DNA of 64,000 bases from UBA6522 sp965221035 (GTDB lineage Bacteria > Pseudomonadota > Gammaproteobacteria > Steroidobacterales > Rariloculaceae): the NCBI GenBank assembly GCA_965221035.1, contig OZ244860.1, positions 992,001-1,056,000 on the forward strand. The letters are read 5' to 3'. This document shows positions 50,345 through 59,490 of the stretch, in pieces (position 1 is the first letter of the stretch; each line of letters begins with the position of its first letter). The notes below the pieces were generated by a model that did no database searches, was not told the DNA's origin, and saw only the letters and a program-made list of their open reading frames with translations. The translations under genes were made by a program, and so were the position numbers.

Positions 50345-51844
50345 CTACGAGGACGGATTCACGGCATGTCGGATGTGCGCCATCAGATCCCCCGCCAGCA
50401 ATCCCCGTTCGCCGCCGTTGGCGGCGGCGTCGCCGCACATGGCGTGGATTCGCACGCCGGCTCTGGCGACACCCGCAAGGTCGCCGGATTGCACCAGCAG
50501 CCCTCCCAGCAGCCCGGCCAACACGTCGCCCATGCCGGCCGTCGCCATGCCGGGATTGCCCAGGTCGCATAGCCCGATGGAGGCATCATCCGACACCGCT
50601 ACGAGCGTGCCCGCCCCCTTGAGAACCGCCACTCCGCGATATCGGTCCACAATCTCCGCCGCGGCGCGCAGCCGGTTCACCTGAATTTCCCTCGCGGTCG
50701 TTCCCAGCAATCGGGCCGCCTCGCCTGGATGGGGCGTGAGTATCCACCGTCCCCTTGCCCGGCCATCCGCGACCAGCAGGTTCAGGCCGTCCGCATCCAG
50801 GACAACGGGCAATTCACTGGCCAACACCTGGTCCCAGACCGCGCGCGCCCAGGCCGACTGGCCAAGCCCGGGACCAAGCACGACGCCATCGGCCTCCCGC
50901 AGCCAGGATCTCAGCTGCGAGGCATCGTCGATGGCCACGCACATGGCCTCGGCACGACCGGCCATGACCGACGCCACGGACTCCGGATGGGTGGCCACGC
51001 GCACCAGTCCGGCCCCGGACCGAAGCGCCGCCTCCGCGGCAAGCCGTATGGCGCCGGACATGCCCGGACAGCCGCCCACCAGCAAGAGGCGACCCGCATC
51101 GCCCTTGTGCGCGGTCCGTTGTCGAGGCGGCAGGACGGCTCGCACATCGGCATGGGTCAGCCTGCGCAATGGCGGCTCGAACCGGGCGTGGACGGCGCGC
51201 GGAATGCCCAGACCGGCGAACTCCAGGGTTCCCCGGAAGTCCGGGCCCTGACCTACGAACAGGCCCTGCTTGAGCCCAACGAAAGTCACGGTGAGATCGG
51301 CGCGGACGGCGGCCCCCAATGGCAAGCCGGAATCGGCGTGAATCCCGGTGGGAATGTCCAGCGCCAAGACCGGTCGCCGGGCGGCCTCGATGGCCGACAC
51401 GGCGGCAAGAAAGTCACCGCCCAACTCCCGGTCCAGACCGCTCCCCAGGAGCCCGTCGACCAGGACATCCTCTTCGGGATCCCGGCCCGCGCCGAACGCC
51501 TCGATTTGCCCGCCTTGTTGCCGATATTCGTGCCACGCGCTCGCCGCATCCCCGCTCAGCCGGTCCGGCGGCACGACGGCGATGACCCTGACGCCAAGCC
51601 CCAGGGCCATGGCCAGGCGAGCCACCACATACCCGTCGCCGGCGTTGTTGCCCGCCCCGCAGTACACCGCCACGGACCGGGCCCCGGGCCAGCGCCGGCG
51701 CAGCGCCGCCAGCGCCGCCTCACCGGCACGGCACATCAGGGCATATCCGCCGATCCCCATCTCCTCGATGGCGATTCTGTCCAGGGCGCGAACCTGGTCG
51801 GCAGTGTAGATAGCCGTCGGAAGTCGGGAACGGGCCGCATCCAT
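50345..51844 (-). CDS. nnrD: bifunctional NAD(P)H-hydrate epimerase/dehydratase
   Basis: A 499-residue fusion repairing NAD(P)HX. N-terminal epimerase (NAXE-like: YCGAGNNAGDGYVVARL, VLALDIPTGIHADSG) and C-terminal ADP-dependent dehydratase (NAXD-like: AHKGDAGRLLLVGGCPGMSGAIRLAAEAALRSGAGLV, GVVLGPGLGQS, VLDADGLNLL, LTPHPGEAARLL, LGNPGMATAGMGDVLAGL). Complete; it ends PSS* only ~40 bases from IstA remnant sequence. Start ATG 51844 abuts the promoter region shared with queG. In relatives tsaE follows directly downstream, and here 13 kb of accessory DNA intervenes. Confidence 0.95.
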   Translation of the reverse strand: MDAARSRLPTAIYTADQVRALDRIAIEEMGIGGYALMCRAGEAALAALRRRWPGARSVAVYCGAGNNAGDGYVVARLAMALGLGVRVIAVVPPDRLSGDAASAWHEYRQQGGQIEAFGAGRDPEEDVLVDGLLGSGLDRELGGDFLAAVSAIEAARRPVLALDIPTGIHADSGLPLGAAVRADLTVTFVGLKQGLFVGQGPDFRGTLEFAGLGIPRAVHARFEPPLRRLTHADVRAVLPPRQRTAHKGDAGRLLLVGGCPGMSGAIRLAAEAALRSGAGLVRVATHPESVASVMAGRAEAMCVAIDDASQLRSWLREADGVVLGPGLGQSAWARAVWDQVLASELPVVLDADGLNLLVADGRARGRWILTPHPGEAARLLGTTAREIQVNRLRAAAEIVDRYRGVAVLKGAGTLVAVSDDASIGLCDLGNPGMATAGMGDVLAGLLGGLLVQSGDLAGVARAGVRIHAMCGDAAANGGERGLLAGDLMAHIRHAVNPSS

Positions 51845-51932
51845 GGCGCGATATACTAACGCGTATCCTTGGACCCGCCGCCAAGGCCCCCGCCCAAGCG
51901 CCCGAGGAGATGGTCCGGGTACCGGCTACGCG

Positions 51933-53093
51933 ATGCAAACACCGCAACTCCACGATCTGGCCCGCGAAAGCGCCGGCCCGGCCGGCCTGGACGAGGCACA
52001 GCTTGCCGACCTGTCGACCGCAATCAAGCGTCAGGGCCAGGAGCTGGGCTTCCAGCAGGTCGGCGTCGCCGGCGTGGAGCTGGGCGAGGCCGAGTCCCGC
52101 TTCAGGTCATGGCTGGCACGCGGATTTCACGGCGAGATGGGCTATCTCGCACGGCACGGCAGCAAACGCACCCGACCGGCGGAGTTGGTTCCCGGAACCG
52201 TTCGGGTCGTCTCGGCACGGATGGACTACTGGCCGGAGGACAGCGCCGACGCGGAGGGAATGCTCGACAATCCCCCCCACGCCTACGTGTCGCGCTACGC
52301 CCTGGGGAGGGATTACCACAAGGTGCTGCGGGCCCGCCTGAAGCGGCTGGCGAGCTACATCCGCCGGCAGGTCGGAGGCACAGGCTACCGGGTGTTCGTG
52401 GACAGCGCCCCGGTAATGGAAAAGCCCCTGGCGCAACAGGCCGGCCTGGGCTGGATCGGCAAGCATACCAACCTGTTGAACTCGAACGCCGGCTCGTGGT
52501 TCTTCCTCGGCGAACTCTTTACCGACATTCCCCTCCCCGTGGACGCGCCGGCCAGCGACCATTGCGGCAGTTGCGCGGCCTGCATCGACGTCTGCCCCAC
52601 CGGCGCCATCGTCGAACCCTACCTGCTGGATGCCCGCCGGTGCATTTCCTATCTGACGATCGAATTGCGCGGCAGCATTCCCCTGGAATTTCGAAAGGCC
52701 ATCGGCAATCGGGTCTTCGGCTGCGACGATTGCCAGTTGGTCTGCCCCTGGAACAAGTTCGCAAGGCCCAGCGACGAACCGGATTTTTCCGCCCGAAACG
52801 GCCTTGACGCCGCGCGGTTGGTTGACCTGTTCCGATGGAGCGAAGCCGACTGGGATGCGGGAACTCGGGGCAGCGCCCTGCGCCGCGCGGGCTACGAAGG
52901 CTGGTTGAGAAACCTGGCGGTCGCGCTTGGCAACGCGCCGCCTTCCCCCGAAATCGTGGCGGCATTGCGCGAACGGATCGATCATCCCTCGGACGTGGTT
53001 CGCGAGCACGTATCATGGGCCATGGAGCAGCATCAATCGGCGGCCGGCGGAACCCAGGCCTGTCAACAGGCTCCAGAATCCGCTGGCAACTGA
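51933..53093 (+). CDS. queG: epoxyqueuosine reductase QueG
   Basis: A 386-residue Fe-S/cobalamin enzyme for the last step of queuosine synthesis in tRNA. YWPEDSADAEGMLDNPPHAYVSRYALGRDYHKVLR, VDSAPVMEKPLAQQAGLGWIGKHTNLLN, then two [4Fe-4S] clusters (CGSCAACIDVCPTGAI and CDDCQLVCPWNKFA) and a C-terminal HEAT-like repeat region (NLAVALGNAPPSPEIVAALRERIDHPSDVVREHVSWAM). ATG 51933 (MQTPQLHDLA) is preferred to an upstream ATG at 51843 that overlaps nnrD. Divergent from nnrD, as is common in this gene cluster. Confidence 0.95.
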   Translation: MQTPQLHDLARESAGPAGLDEAQLADLSTAIKRQGQELGFQQVGVAGVELGEAESRFRSWLARGFHGEMGYLARHGSKRTRPAELVPGTVRVVSARMDYWPEDSADAEGMLDNPPHAYVSRYALGRDYHKVLRARLKRLASYIRRQVGGTGYRVFVDSAPVMEKPLAQQAGLGWIGKHTNLLNSNAGSWFFLGELFTDIPLPVDAPASDHCGSCAACIDVCPTGAIVEPYLLDARRCISYLTIELRGSIPLEFRKAIGNRVFGCDDCQLVCPWNKFARPSDEPDFSARNGLDAARLVDLFRWSEADWDAGTRGSALRRAGYEGWLRNLAVALGNAPPSPEIVAALRERIDHPSDVVREHVSWAMEQHQSAAGGTQACQQAPESAGN

Positions 53094-53109
53094 CAGGCCC
53101 GAGCCTGGG

Positions 53110-53970
53110 CTAGACTCTCAAATTGTCGATCAACCGCGCCTTGCCCAACCACGCCGCCGCGAGAACGATCAGCTCGCCGCCGCCGGACTGAAGACCATTG
53201 GGCCTCGTAAGGTCGCCGGCGCGGCGCACTTCGACATAGTCGGGATCGAATCCGGCCGCCCGCAACGCCCGCGCGGCCCTTGCTTCCAGGGCGGCGATAT
53301 CGCCGTCGCCCCGGCGCAATGCCTTTTGGACCCGCTGCAGCTCGGAATGCAGCCTGGGGGCGATGCTGCGCTCGGAGGCGCTGAGATAGCGGTTTCTGGA
53401 ACTCATCGCAAGCCCGTCACGCTCCCGCCGGATGGGTCCGGCGACCACCTTCACGGCCAGCTGCAGGTCCCGGACCATCCGCCGAAGCAACACCAGTTGC
53501 TGGTAGTCCTTTTCACCCAGCACAAGGATGTCCGGAGCCACAATGCCGAGAAAACGCAGCACCACGGAAGCCACGCCATCGAAATGCCCGGGACGGCACG
53601 CCCCGCAAAGATCGTCGTTCAGTCGGGGAACGGAGACCCTCACCGCCGACTCCACGCCATGAGGGTAAATGTCCTTTTCTTCCGGTGCGAATACCAGGTC
53701 GACCAAGCCCTGTTCGGCCAGTCGCGACTCGTCCTCCGCAAGCGATCTCGGATAAGCGTCAAAGTCTTCGTTGGGGCCGAACTGGGTGGGATTGACGAAG
53801 ATGCTGCAGACCACTCGATCGGCATGCTCTCGCGCCACCTCCATCAGGCTCAGGTGCCCCTGGTGCAATTGCCCCATGGTGGGGACCAGGGCCACGGTCT
53901 GATGCGTCAGCCGCCAATTGCCGACCAGCTCGCGAACCGCAGCCGCAGTGTAGGCGCCTTGCAAGGGCAC
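53110..53970 (-). CDS. panC: pantothenate synthetase PanC
   Basis: A 286-residue enzyme condensing pantoate with beta-alanine. VALVPTMGQLHQGHLSLM is the HIGH-type motif, IFVNPTQFGPNEDFDAYPR, CRPGHFDGVASVVLRF, LGEKDYQQLVLLRRMV and RERDGLAMSSRNRYLS (KMSKS-like) complete the family set. The start is not certain: the coding frame extends upstream to 54018, but GTG 53970 fits the usual length and the family alignment. It is convergent to queG with 16 bases between stops, and 78 bases downstream of panB. Confidence 0.93.
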   Translation of the reverse strand: MPLQGAYTAAAVRELVGNWRLTHQTVALVPTMGQLHQGHLSLMEVAREHADRVVCSIFVNPTQFGPNEDFDAYPRSLAEDESRLAEQGLVDLVFAPEEKDIYPHGVESAVRVSVPRLNDDLCGACRPGHFDGVASVVLRFLGIVAPDILVLGEKDYQQLVLLRRMVRDLQLAVKVVAGPIRRERDGLAMSSRNRYLSASERSIAPRLHSELQRVQKALRRGDGDIAALEARAARALRAAGFDPDYVEVRRAGDLTRPNGLQSGGGELIVLAAAWLGKARLIDNLRV

Positions 53971-54048
53971 GTGCCGCCCATCCACGTCGAAGCACTCCCG
54001 CCGCCAAAACGGGCGCAATTCTAGCAGGAGCCCGGCAGTGCCGGCATG

Positions 54049-54879
54049 TCAGGAGAAACAGTGCTCGCTGGACGGATAGTCACGATTGCGCACCGCGCTT
54101 ACATACGCTTCGATGGCCTTGAGCGGCGATTCCGCGCCGTCCATGAAGTTCTTCACGAAACGTGGGGTACGGCCCTGGGTGATGCCCAGCATGTCGTAGA
54201 GAACGAGTATCTGGCCATCCACGAACGGACCCGCGCCGATGCCGATAATGGGCAGCCGGATCGACCCGGAAATCATTTCGCCGACTTCGTTGGGGACGCA
54301 CTCCAGGAGCAGAACGTCGGCACCGGCGCCCTCCAGCGCCTTGGCGTCCTCCACCATCCGTCGCACGGCCGAGGGTTCCCGCCCCTGGACCCTGAAGCCG
54401 CCGATCTTGTGCACCGACTGCGGCTTGAGTCCCACGTGCGCGCAAACGGGAATATCGTGCTTCGCCAGGCACGAAACGACATCGACCTGGCTCTGTCCAC
54501 CCTCCAGCTTGACCATCATCGCCCCACCCTCCTGCATGAGCCGGACGGCGTTGTCCAACGCCTGGACGGGCGAGGCATAGCTCATGAACGGCAGGTCGGA
54601 GACCAGGAACGCCCGGCTGATGCCCCGCGCCACGATCCGGGTGTGATAGACCACATCGTCCACCGTGACCGGCACGGTCGTCTCATGCCCTTGCACGACC
54701 ATGCCCAGGGAGTCGCCCACCAGAATGAGGTCGACTCCGGCCATGTCCACAAGCTGCGAAAAACTGGCGTCGTAGGCGGTCAAGCAGGCGACGGGAACGC
54801 CCTCCTCCTTCATCCGCCTCAGGGAGGAAACGTTGACCGGCGGCGACGGCATGCCTCGCTGTTGCAGCTGCTTGTACAT
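54049..54879 (-). CDS. panB: 3-methyl-2-oxobutanoate hydroxymethyltransferase PanB
   Basis: A 276-residue enzyme making ketopantoate. Signature LTAYDASFSQLVDMAGVDLILVGDSLGMVVQGH, PFMSYASPVQALDNAVRLMQEGGAMMVKLEGG, CAHVGLKPQSVHKIGGFRVQGR and IGIGAGPFVDGQILVLYDMLGI are all present with the metal-binding Asp/Glu residues. The ATG at 54879 (MYKQLQQRG) is chosen; upstream in-frame sequence overlaps the kinase gene. Followed by panC. Confidence 0.96.
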   Translation of the reverse strand: MYKQLQQRGMPSPPVNVSSLRRMKEEGVPVACLTAYDASFSQLVDMAGVDLILVGDSLGMVVQGHETTVPVTVDDVVYHTRIVARGISRAFLVSDLPFMSYASPVQALDNAVRLMQEGGAMMVKLEGGQSQVDVVSCLAKHDIPVCAHVGLKPQSVHKIGGFRVQGREPSAVRRMVEDAKALEGAGADVLLLECVPNEVGEMISGSIRLPIIGIGAGPFVDGQILVLYDMLGITQGRTPRFVKNFMDGAESPLKAIEAYVSAVRNRDYPSSEHCFS

Positions 54880-54901
54880 GGTAAACCCCGGAGCAGACGC
54901 G

Positions 54902-55558
54902 TCAGGCCAGCGTCGTTGCGGCCGGATTGAAGAATTGGCGTCCGCGCCCAGCGCCACTGATCGCCCCCAGCAATTCCTGGTAGTCCGGCTCTCGCTGGAC
55001 CGGATCGATTTGCGCCGCATTCACGATAAGCAACGGTGCCTCGACGTATTGGTGGAAGAAATCCGCATAAGCTTCGCACAATCGCGCCAGCAAGGGCAGA
55101 TTGACTGCCTTTTCCCATTCGAAACCGCGTTCGGTGATCCGCCGCATCAGAACATCCGGCGGCGCCTGCAGGTAGACCACCAGGTCCGGCGACGGAGGGT
55201 TCAGATCCAGTGTCTGGTACACCTGCCGATACAGCTCGAATTCGCTGGCATCCAGAACACGTTCGGCGAACGCCCATTCCTTGTCCATCAGGAAGTCGGT
55301 GACGTGAACGCTGCGGAACAAGTCGCTCTGACGCATGCGGTCTAGTACCCGCGCACGTTGAAAGAGGATGAACAGCTGGGCCGGGAGCGCGGCCTGACGA
55401 TGGTTTTCGTAGAAGCGCGGCAGGAACGGATTGTCCCTGGGGTCTTCGACCATCAGTTCGCCGTCGAGGCTCTCGGCCAGCCGGCCGGCGAGCCCGGCCT
55501 TGCCTGCCCCGGGCGGTCCTTCAATGACGAAATGTCGCGGTGCATGCGGAGAGGCCAC
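54902..55558 (-). CDS. deoxynucleoside kinase family protein with altered Walker A
   Basis: A 218-residue kinase of the dNK/deoxyguanosine kinase family: P-loop HFVIEGPPGAGKAGLAGRL, ELMVEDPRDNPFLPRFYEN, ALPAQLFILFQRARVLDRM, SVHVTDFLMDKEWAFA (DRS-like region read as TDF), PPSPDLVVYLQAPPDVLMRRITERGFEWEKAV, LCEAYADFFHQYVEAPLLIVNA. The P-loop has GKA where GKT or GKS is expected, so Mg binding may be changed. Start GTG 55558, eight bases after the pcnB stop. Here it stands between pcnB and panB, where folK is often found. Confidence 0.85.
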   Translation of the reverse strand: MASPHAPRHFVIEGPPGAGKAGLAGRLAESLDGELMVEDPRDNPFLPRFYENHRQAALPAQLFILFQRARVLDRMRQSDLFRSVHVTDFLMDKEWAFAERVLDASEFELYRQVYQTLDLNPPSPDLVVYLQAPPDVLMRRITERGFEWEKAVNLPLLARLCEAYADFFHQYVEAPLLIVNAAQIDPVQREPDYQELLGAISGAGRGRQFFNPAATTLA

Positions 55559-55566
55559 CACTTGCC

Positions 55567-56904
55567 TCACCCGGATTTGCCGCGGCCCGGCTCCGCCGCA
55601 GTACCGCGCCGTGATGCCCGTCGACGCCGGCGCGGAGACCGGCGGCGCCCGGCTGCAAAGGCCCGGTGCTGGTCCTCCTCGGAGAGCGTCTGGATCTCCG
55701 TCCACCACTGTGCGAGTTCCCGATCGGCATCCCCGCACTCGGCCCGCAACACCAGGAAGTCGTAGGCGGCGCGAAACTGCCTGTGCTGCAGGAGCCTGCG
55801 GGCGCGGGCACCGCGACGGTTGTGAAAGCGTCGCTGCATGAGCAGCATTTCCTTCATGGGCGAACTGAATCGCCGCGGCATGGCGGTGAAATTCCGCTGC
55901 TCCCCGAGCACTTCGTCGCAGGCGTCCAGAAACGCCTCGATCTCGGTGCCGCCGTCTTCCCTGCGGATCCGTTCCGCGGCTTCCCGAATCGGGAACCAGA
56001 GCAGCACTGCGAACAGGAACATCGGTGTGACCGGTTTGCTCGCCCTGACCCGCCTGTCGGTATTCTCAAGGCCCGATCCCACAAACTCGAGGACCGCCTC
56101 GCCGTTATCCGACCGAATCAAGCGGTCCGTGTGCGGAAAGAGGTATTCGAACAGGCCGAGTTGCCGCAAGCGCTCGAGGCTGGATGCGGCGTGCCCCGCA
56201 TGGAACAGCTTGAGGGTTTCCTCGTAGAGTCTCGCAGCGGGAACTTCCCGCAACAACGCCGCCAAATCCCCGATGGGCCCCACTGTTCGCTTCGCGATAC
56301 CGAAGCCCAGCTTCGCCGACAGACGCGCTGCCCGGAGCATCCGTACCGGATCCTCGCGGTATCGGGCCGCCGGGTCACCGATCAGCCGAAGGGTGCGGCC
56401 GACGATGTCATCCATCCCCGTGGTGTAATCCCGGATAGTGAAATCGGCGATGTTGTAGTAGAGCGCGTTGACCGTGAAATCGCGGCGCCAGACATCCTCG
56501 TCGATGGTCCCGTAGACGTTGTCCCGGAGAATGCGTCCGCTGTCGGCGTGCTCCCGGTCGTCATCGACGCCACTCTGTGAGGACCTGAAGGTGACCACTT
56601 CGATCACCTCCCTTCCGAAGCGGACATGTGCCAGGCGGAAGCGCCTTCCGATCAGGCGGCAATTGCGAAACAGCGCCCTGACCTGTTCGGGCCGCGCGTC
56701 GGTGGCCACATCGAAATCCTTCGGACTGAGGCCGAGCAGAAGGTCGCGCACGCCACCACCGACCAGGAACGCCTGGTGCCCGCAACTCTTGAGCCGGTAC
56801 AGGACCTTGAGCGCGTTGCCGGAAATATTGGATCGGCTGAGCGTATGCTGCGGCCTGCCGATGACCACGGGGCCGTTCAGGACTTGATCTTCCGCAGTGT
56901 TCAA
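55567..56904 (-). CDS. pcnB: poly(A) polymerase I / class II nucleotidyltransferase PcnB
   Basis: A 445-residue enzyme that adds 3' poly(A) tails. FLVGGGVRDLLLGLSPKDFDVATDA carries the catalytic D-x-D, followed by NCRLIGRRFRLAHVRFGREVIEVVTF, EDVWRRDFTVNALYYNI, DPVRMLRAARLSAKLGF and a very basic C-terminal tail (RRRSPRRRRRASRRG). The tail and length match PcnB rather than CCA-adding enzyme. It is at the head of the pcnB-kinase-panB-panC minus-strand operon; no folK is seen between. Confidence 0.93.
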   Translation of the reverse strand: MNTAEDQVLNGPVVIGRPQHTLSRSNISGNALKVLYRLKSCGHQAFLVGGGVRDLLLGLSPKDFDVATDARPEQVRALFRNCRLIGRRFRLAHVRFGREVIEVVTFRSSQSGVDDDREHADSGRILRDNVYGTIDEDVWRRDFTVNALYYNIADFTIRDYTTGMDDIVGRTLRLIGDPAARYREDPVRMLRAARLSAKLGFGIAKRTVGPIGDLAALLREVPAARLYEETLKLFHAGHAASSLERLRQLGLFEYLFPHTDRLIRSDNGEAVLEFVGSGLENTDRRVRASKPVTPMFLFAVLLWFPIREAAERIRREDGGTEIEAFLDACDEVLGEQRNFTAMPRRFSSPMKEMLLMQRRFHNRRGARARRLLQHRQFRAAYDFLVLRAECGDADRELAQWWTEIQTLSEEDQHRAFAAGRRRSPRRRRRASRRGTAAEPGRGKSG

Positions 56905-57058
56905 GGCAATTCAGGGTTTAAACCGCACGGCAAGACGTTCGCCCGGCAAGGCGACCGCAGCGGTGAATTCGGAGACAACCGAATGATTTCGAGCAGGCCA
57001 AGTTTCACCGTTCCCGAAAGACCGTTATGATACCAGCCCGTCTACGCCGGAGCACGGC

Positions 57059-57133
57059 GCTCCCTTCGTCTAGCGGTCAGGACGCGGCCCTCTCAAGGCT
57101 GAAACAGGGGTTCGATTCCCCTAGGGAGCGCCA
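57059..57133 (+). tRNA. tRNA-Glu (anticodon CTC)
   Basis: GCTCCCT (57059-57065) pairs with AGGGAGC (57123-57129), then G73 and encoded CCA (57131-57133). D-arm region TCGTCTAGCGGTCAGGA and T-arm GGGGTTCGATTCCCC are typical of glutamate tRNA. The anticodon loop CTCTCAA gives CTC. It reads GAG. Confidence 0.95.
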
Positions 57134-57175
57134 CCGGCGCGGTGCCATCCTGCCCGGTTGCGGAACGGTGCCGGA

Positions 57176-57571
57176 CTATCCGGAGAATCCCCGCCAGATT
57201 CCCCACAGCGACGCCAACAACAGGACGAGCACCGGCAGGACCGTGATGGCCACGCCGGGCTGGCGCGCGGCGGGATCCCTGGTGTACGCCCGGGCGTAGA
57301 CCACGCGACCGACCACCCAGACCGCACCCATCAGGCCCGTCACCGCGTCGCCCAGCACGTTCAGGGCAAGCCACAGCAGCGGCAGAAACAGCACCAGCTG
57401 CTCGATGGTGTTCTGGTGGATGCGGTTGGCGCGCTCAAACTCCGGATGGCCCTGCATCGCCGGCGCCTTGATGCCATGTTTCTGACGCATCCTGCCAACC
57501 TGAAGACTCAGCACGAACGTCACCACCAGGGCGGCGACAGTTGCCAACGCGGTATATTTCATCGCGATCAT
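57176..57571 (-). CDS. MAPEG family membrane protein
   Basis: A 131-residue protein with four hydrophobic segments (TALATVAALVVTFVLSLQVG, TIEQLVLFLPLLWLALNVL, LMGAVWVVGRVVYARAY, VAITVLPVLVLLLASLWGI) and the MAPEG-type sequence FERANRIHQNTIEQLVLFL. MAPEG members are glutathione-dependent or eicosanoid-metabolism membrane proteins; the bacterial ones are mostly of unknown role. Start ATG 57571 follows GAGGAG by 6 bases. It ends 43 bases from the tRNA-Glu, and is downstream of the alpha/beta hydrolase gene on the same strand. Confidence 0.88.
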   Translation of the reverse strand: MIAMKYTALATVAALVVTFVLSLQVGRMRQKHGIKAPAMQGHPEFERANRIHQNTIEQLVLFLPLLWLALNVLGDAVTGLMGAVWVVGRVVYARAYTRDPAARQPGVAITVLPVLVLLLASLWGIWRGFSG

Positions 57572-57581
57572 TTGTCGCTCC

Positions 57582-58847
57582 TCATGCGGTGGCCCCGAGC
57601 TGCCTGGCTGCCCAGTCCTGGTCCGTGGGCAGGCGCAAGTCCCTCGGCCCGCCCGACTTTTCGTCATGATGCGGATGGCCGGCGCCCGACCACATCTGGC
57701 GGTCCGAATTGACCGCGGCCTGATACAGCCTGAAGGCGCCTTCCGGGTCCATGATCCTGTCGGTGGGTCCGTAACCGATGAGCATCGGGCATTCGATCTT
57801 GTGGGCCACATCCTCCACGGTGTAGTCGACGAGTTTGCGGCGCGCGTCGGCGAGATCCTCGGCGCCGATGATCCAGCGCACGCGGTCCTGGATGGGCGGG
57901 TAGAACTCGAACAGGTCCCTGAGAATGTCATGGGAACCGGCGGACATCCACACCGCCTTGATGCGGCTGTCCCCGCTGGCTGCGCGGGGTGCGGAATACC
58001 CGCCCATGCTCTGCCCCCTGAGGCCGATCCTGTCCGGGTCGACATCGGGCCGCGACTGCAGGTAATCCACCAGAGGGGTGACCAGCCGTTCGGTGTCGGG
58101 CGGCATGTACAGATTCCTGAGCCGCTTGGGCGCACCCTGGCCGGGAAGGTCGAGCACCAGGAACGCCATGCCGCGAGCGACATAGGCGGCTGCGCCGTTG
58201 AGGGTGTTCTCCGCCAGTGAATCGGCGCCCTGATAGGCGATGACCGCCGGGTACCGGGTCCCCTCCGGGCCGCTGGGCTTGCGGAAGTAGCCGTCGAGAT
58301 CGTTGCCGTCCACGTTGATCGTCACGCGCTCGAAGGGCGGGTCGCGCAGTTCCCACGCCTTGTCGAAGAATTCCAGGTATTTCATGTATCCCGGCATCAT
58401 CGTCTCGTCGGTGTCCTCCTGGTAGACGATGGACAGCCGATGGAAGCGGCTCGCACGAAGGTAGAACTGATGGGCCGACGCGTTCAATCCCTGCTCTTCG
58501 TATCCGACGGCGATTTCCTCGTTGATCTGCGCCACCCGGTTCCACTCGGTGTACCAGGAAAGCGGATCGAACGGACGCATGCGGCGAGCGACTTCCAGTT
58601 CGTGGGGATCGCTGGTGTGGATCGCCTGGTTGAGACGAATCTCCATCTGACCGCCGCCGACGATCGGTTCGCCGGTATAGAGCCGTTCCGGGTCCCGTCC
58701 GCCCACGTCGCCCACGTACGCGTTGCCCGGACCCAGGTCCTGAGAATAGGCCGGAGCGCGCAGCGCGCAGGCCATGGCTGACGCGCTTGCCGACAACATG
58801 CTCCATTGCATCATGGCGCGCCTGGACAGTCTCGATTTCCCGATCAT
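57582..58847 (-). CDS. Tat-exported alpha/beta hydrolase (FrsA/DUF1100-like)
   Basis: A 421-residue protein. N-terminal SRLSRRAMMQWSMLSASASAMACALRAPAYSQ is a Tat-like signal. The hydrolase domain has FRKPSGPEGTRYPAVIAYQGADSLAENT (oxyanion strand), DLPGQGAPKRLR, GLRGQSMGGYSAPRAAS (nucleophile elbow GQSMGG) and CPMLIGYGPTDRIMDPEGAFRLYQ, with His later (GHPHHDE). It resembles FrsA-type or 2,6-dihydroxypseudooxynicotine hydrolase-type enzymes. Start ATG 58847 has GGGAG upstream. It is 10 bases before the MAPEG gene; the two may be coupled. Substrate unknown, probably an ester or C-C bond. Confidence 0.85.
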   Translation of the reverse strand: MIGKSRLSRRAMMQWSMLSASASAMACALRAPAYSQDLGPGNAYVGDVGGRDPERLYTGEPIVGGGQMEIRLNQAIHTSDPHELEVARRMRPFDPLSWYTEWNRVAQINEEIAVGYEEQGLNASAHQFYLRASRFHRLSIVYQEDTDETMMPGYMKYLEFFDKAWELRDPPFERVTINVDGNDLDGYFRKPSGPEGTRYPAVIAYQGADSLAENTLNGAAAYVARGMAFLVLDLPGQGAPKRLRNLYMPPDTERLVTPLVDYLQSRPDVDPDRIGLRGQSMGGYSAPRAASGDSRIKAVWMSAGSHDILRDLFEFYPPIQDRVRWIIGAEDLADARRKLVDYTVEDVAHKIECPMLIGYGPTDRIMDPEGAFRLYQAAVNSDRQMWSGAGHPHHDEKSGGPRDLRLPTDQDWAARQLGATA

Positions 58848-59025
58848 GACCACTTCTCCCTTGTTTTGCTTGTTCAACCGCGACCGTCCCGTTTCGGTAG
58901 GGACGGCGAAAACGAAGCCGCTGCAGGCACCCGGTCCGTGACAGGAGCCCCGCGTCAATCGCCTCTGGCGGCTAGAGTATCATGCGATATTCCGTCGGTA
59001 AGATTACGGCGAATTCAGCCAGATC

Positions 59026-59457
59026 ATGTCTCGCAACGAAGCGCCTTCCGCAAGCCTTCTGCTCCGCGCCGCCGCAATCTTCTACGACTTGCTGCTGTTC
59101 GCGGGACTGGCCATGGTATTGACGCTATTGCTGATCATGGCGCGCGGCGGCGAGGCCATTCCACCGGAGTCGTGGTGGTACAGGACCTTGCTCCTGGGCG
59201 CGAATTTCGCCTACTTCGGCTCGTCCTGGACCCGCGGCGGTCAATCCCCCGGCGCCCGGGCCTGGAGATTGCGTGTTGCCGACCGGGGCGGCGACAACTT
59301 GAGCTGGCGCCAGGCGGCGCTTCGGTATGGTTCCGCCTGGCTGCTGCTGCTGCCGCCGGGATTGGGATTCCTGTGGGCCTGGTGGGACCGTGACGGTCTG
59401 TGCTGGCATGACAGGCTCTCCGGTTCCCGGGTGATCCGCTTGCCGCCGCACCGCTAA
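59026..59457 (+). CDS. RDD family membrane protein
   Basis: A 143-residue protein with three hydrophobic segments (AAIFYDLLLFAGLAMVLTLLLIM, WYRTLLLGANFAYFGSSWT, LRYGSAWLLLLPPGLGFLWAW) and the RDD signature features: RAAAIFYDLLLFA at the start, GGQSPGARAWRLRVADRGG and a C-terminal CWHDRLSGSRVI. RDD proteins are of uncertain function, some linked to Na+/H+ or membrane stress. It converges with lptG, with 33 bases between stops. Confidence 0.88.
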   Translation: MSRNEAPSASLLLRAAAIFYDLLLFAGLAMVLTLLLIMARGGEAIPPESWWYRTLLLGANFAYFGSSWTRGGQSPGARAWRLRVADRGGDNLSWRQAALRYGSAWLLLLPPGLGFLWAWWDRDGLCWHDRLSGSRVIRLPPHR

Positions 59458-59490
59458 CCGGGTCCCCTCCGGACCGTACGGGCGAAGTTC

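Noticed and set aside
50306..50570. N-terminal 85 codons of an apparently longer IstA reading frame
   Set aside because: This part is antisense to the 3' end of nnrD; IstA-like residues start only near 50305.
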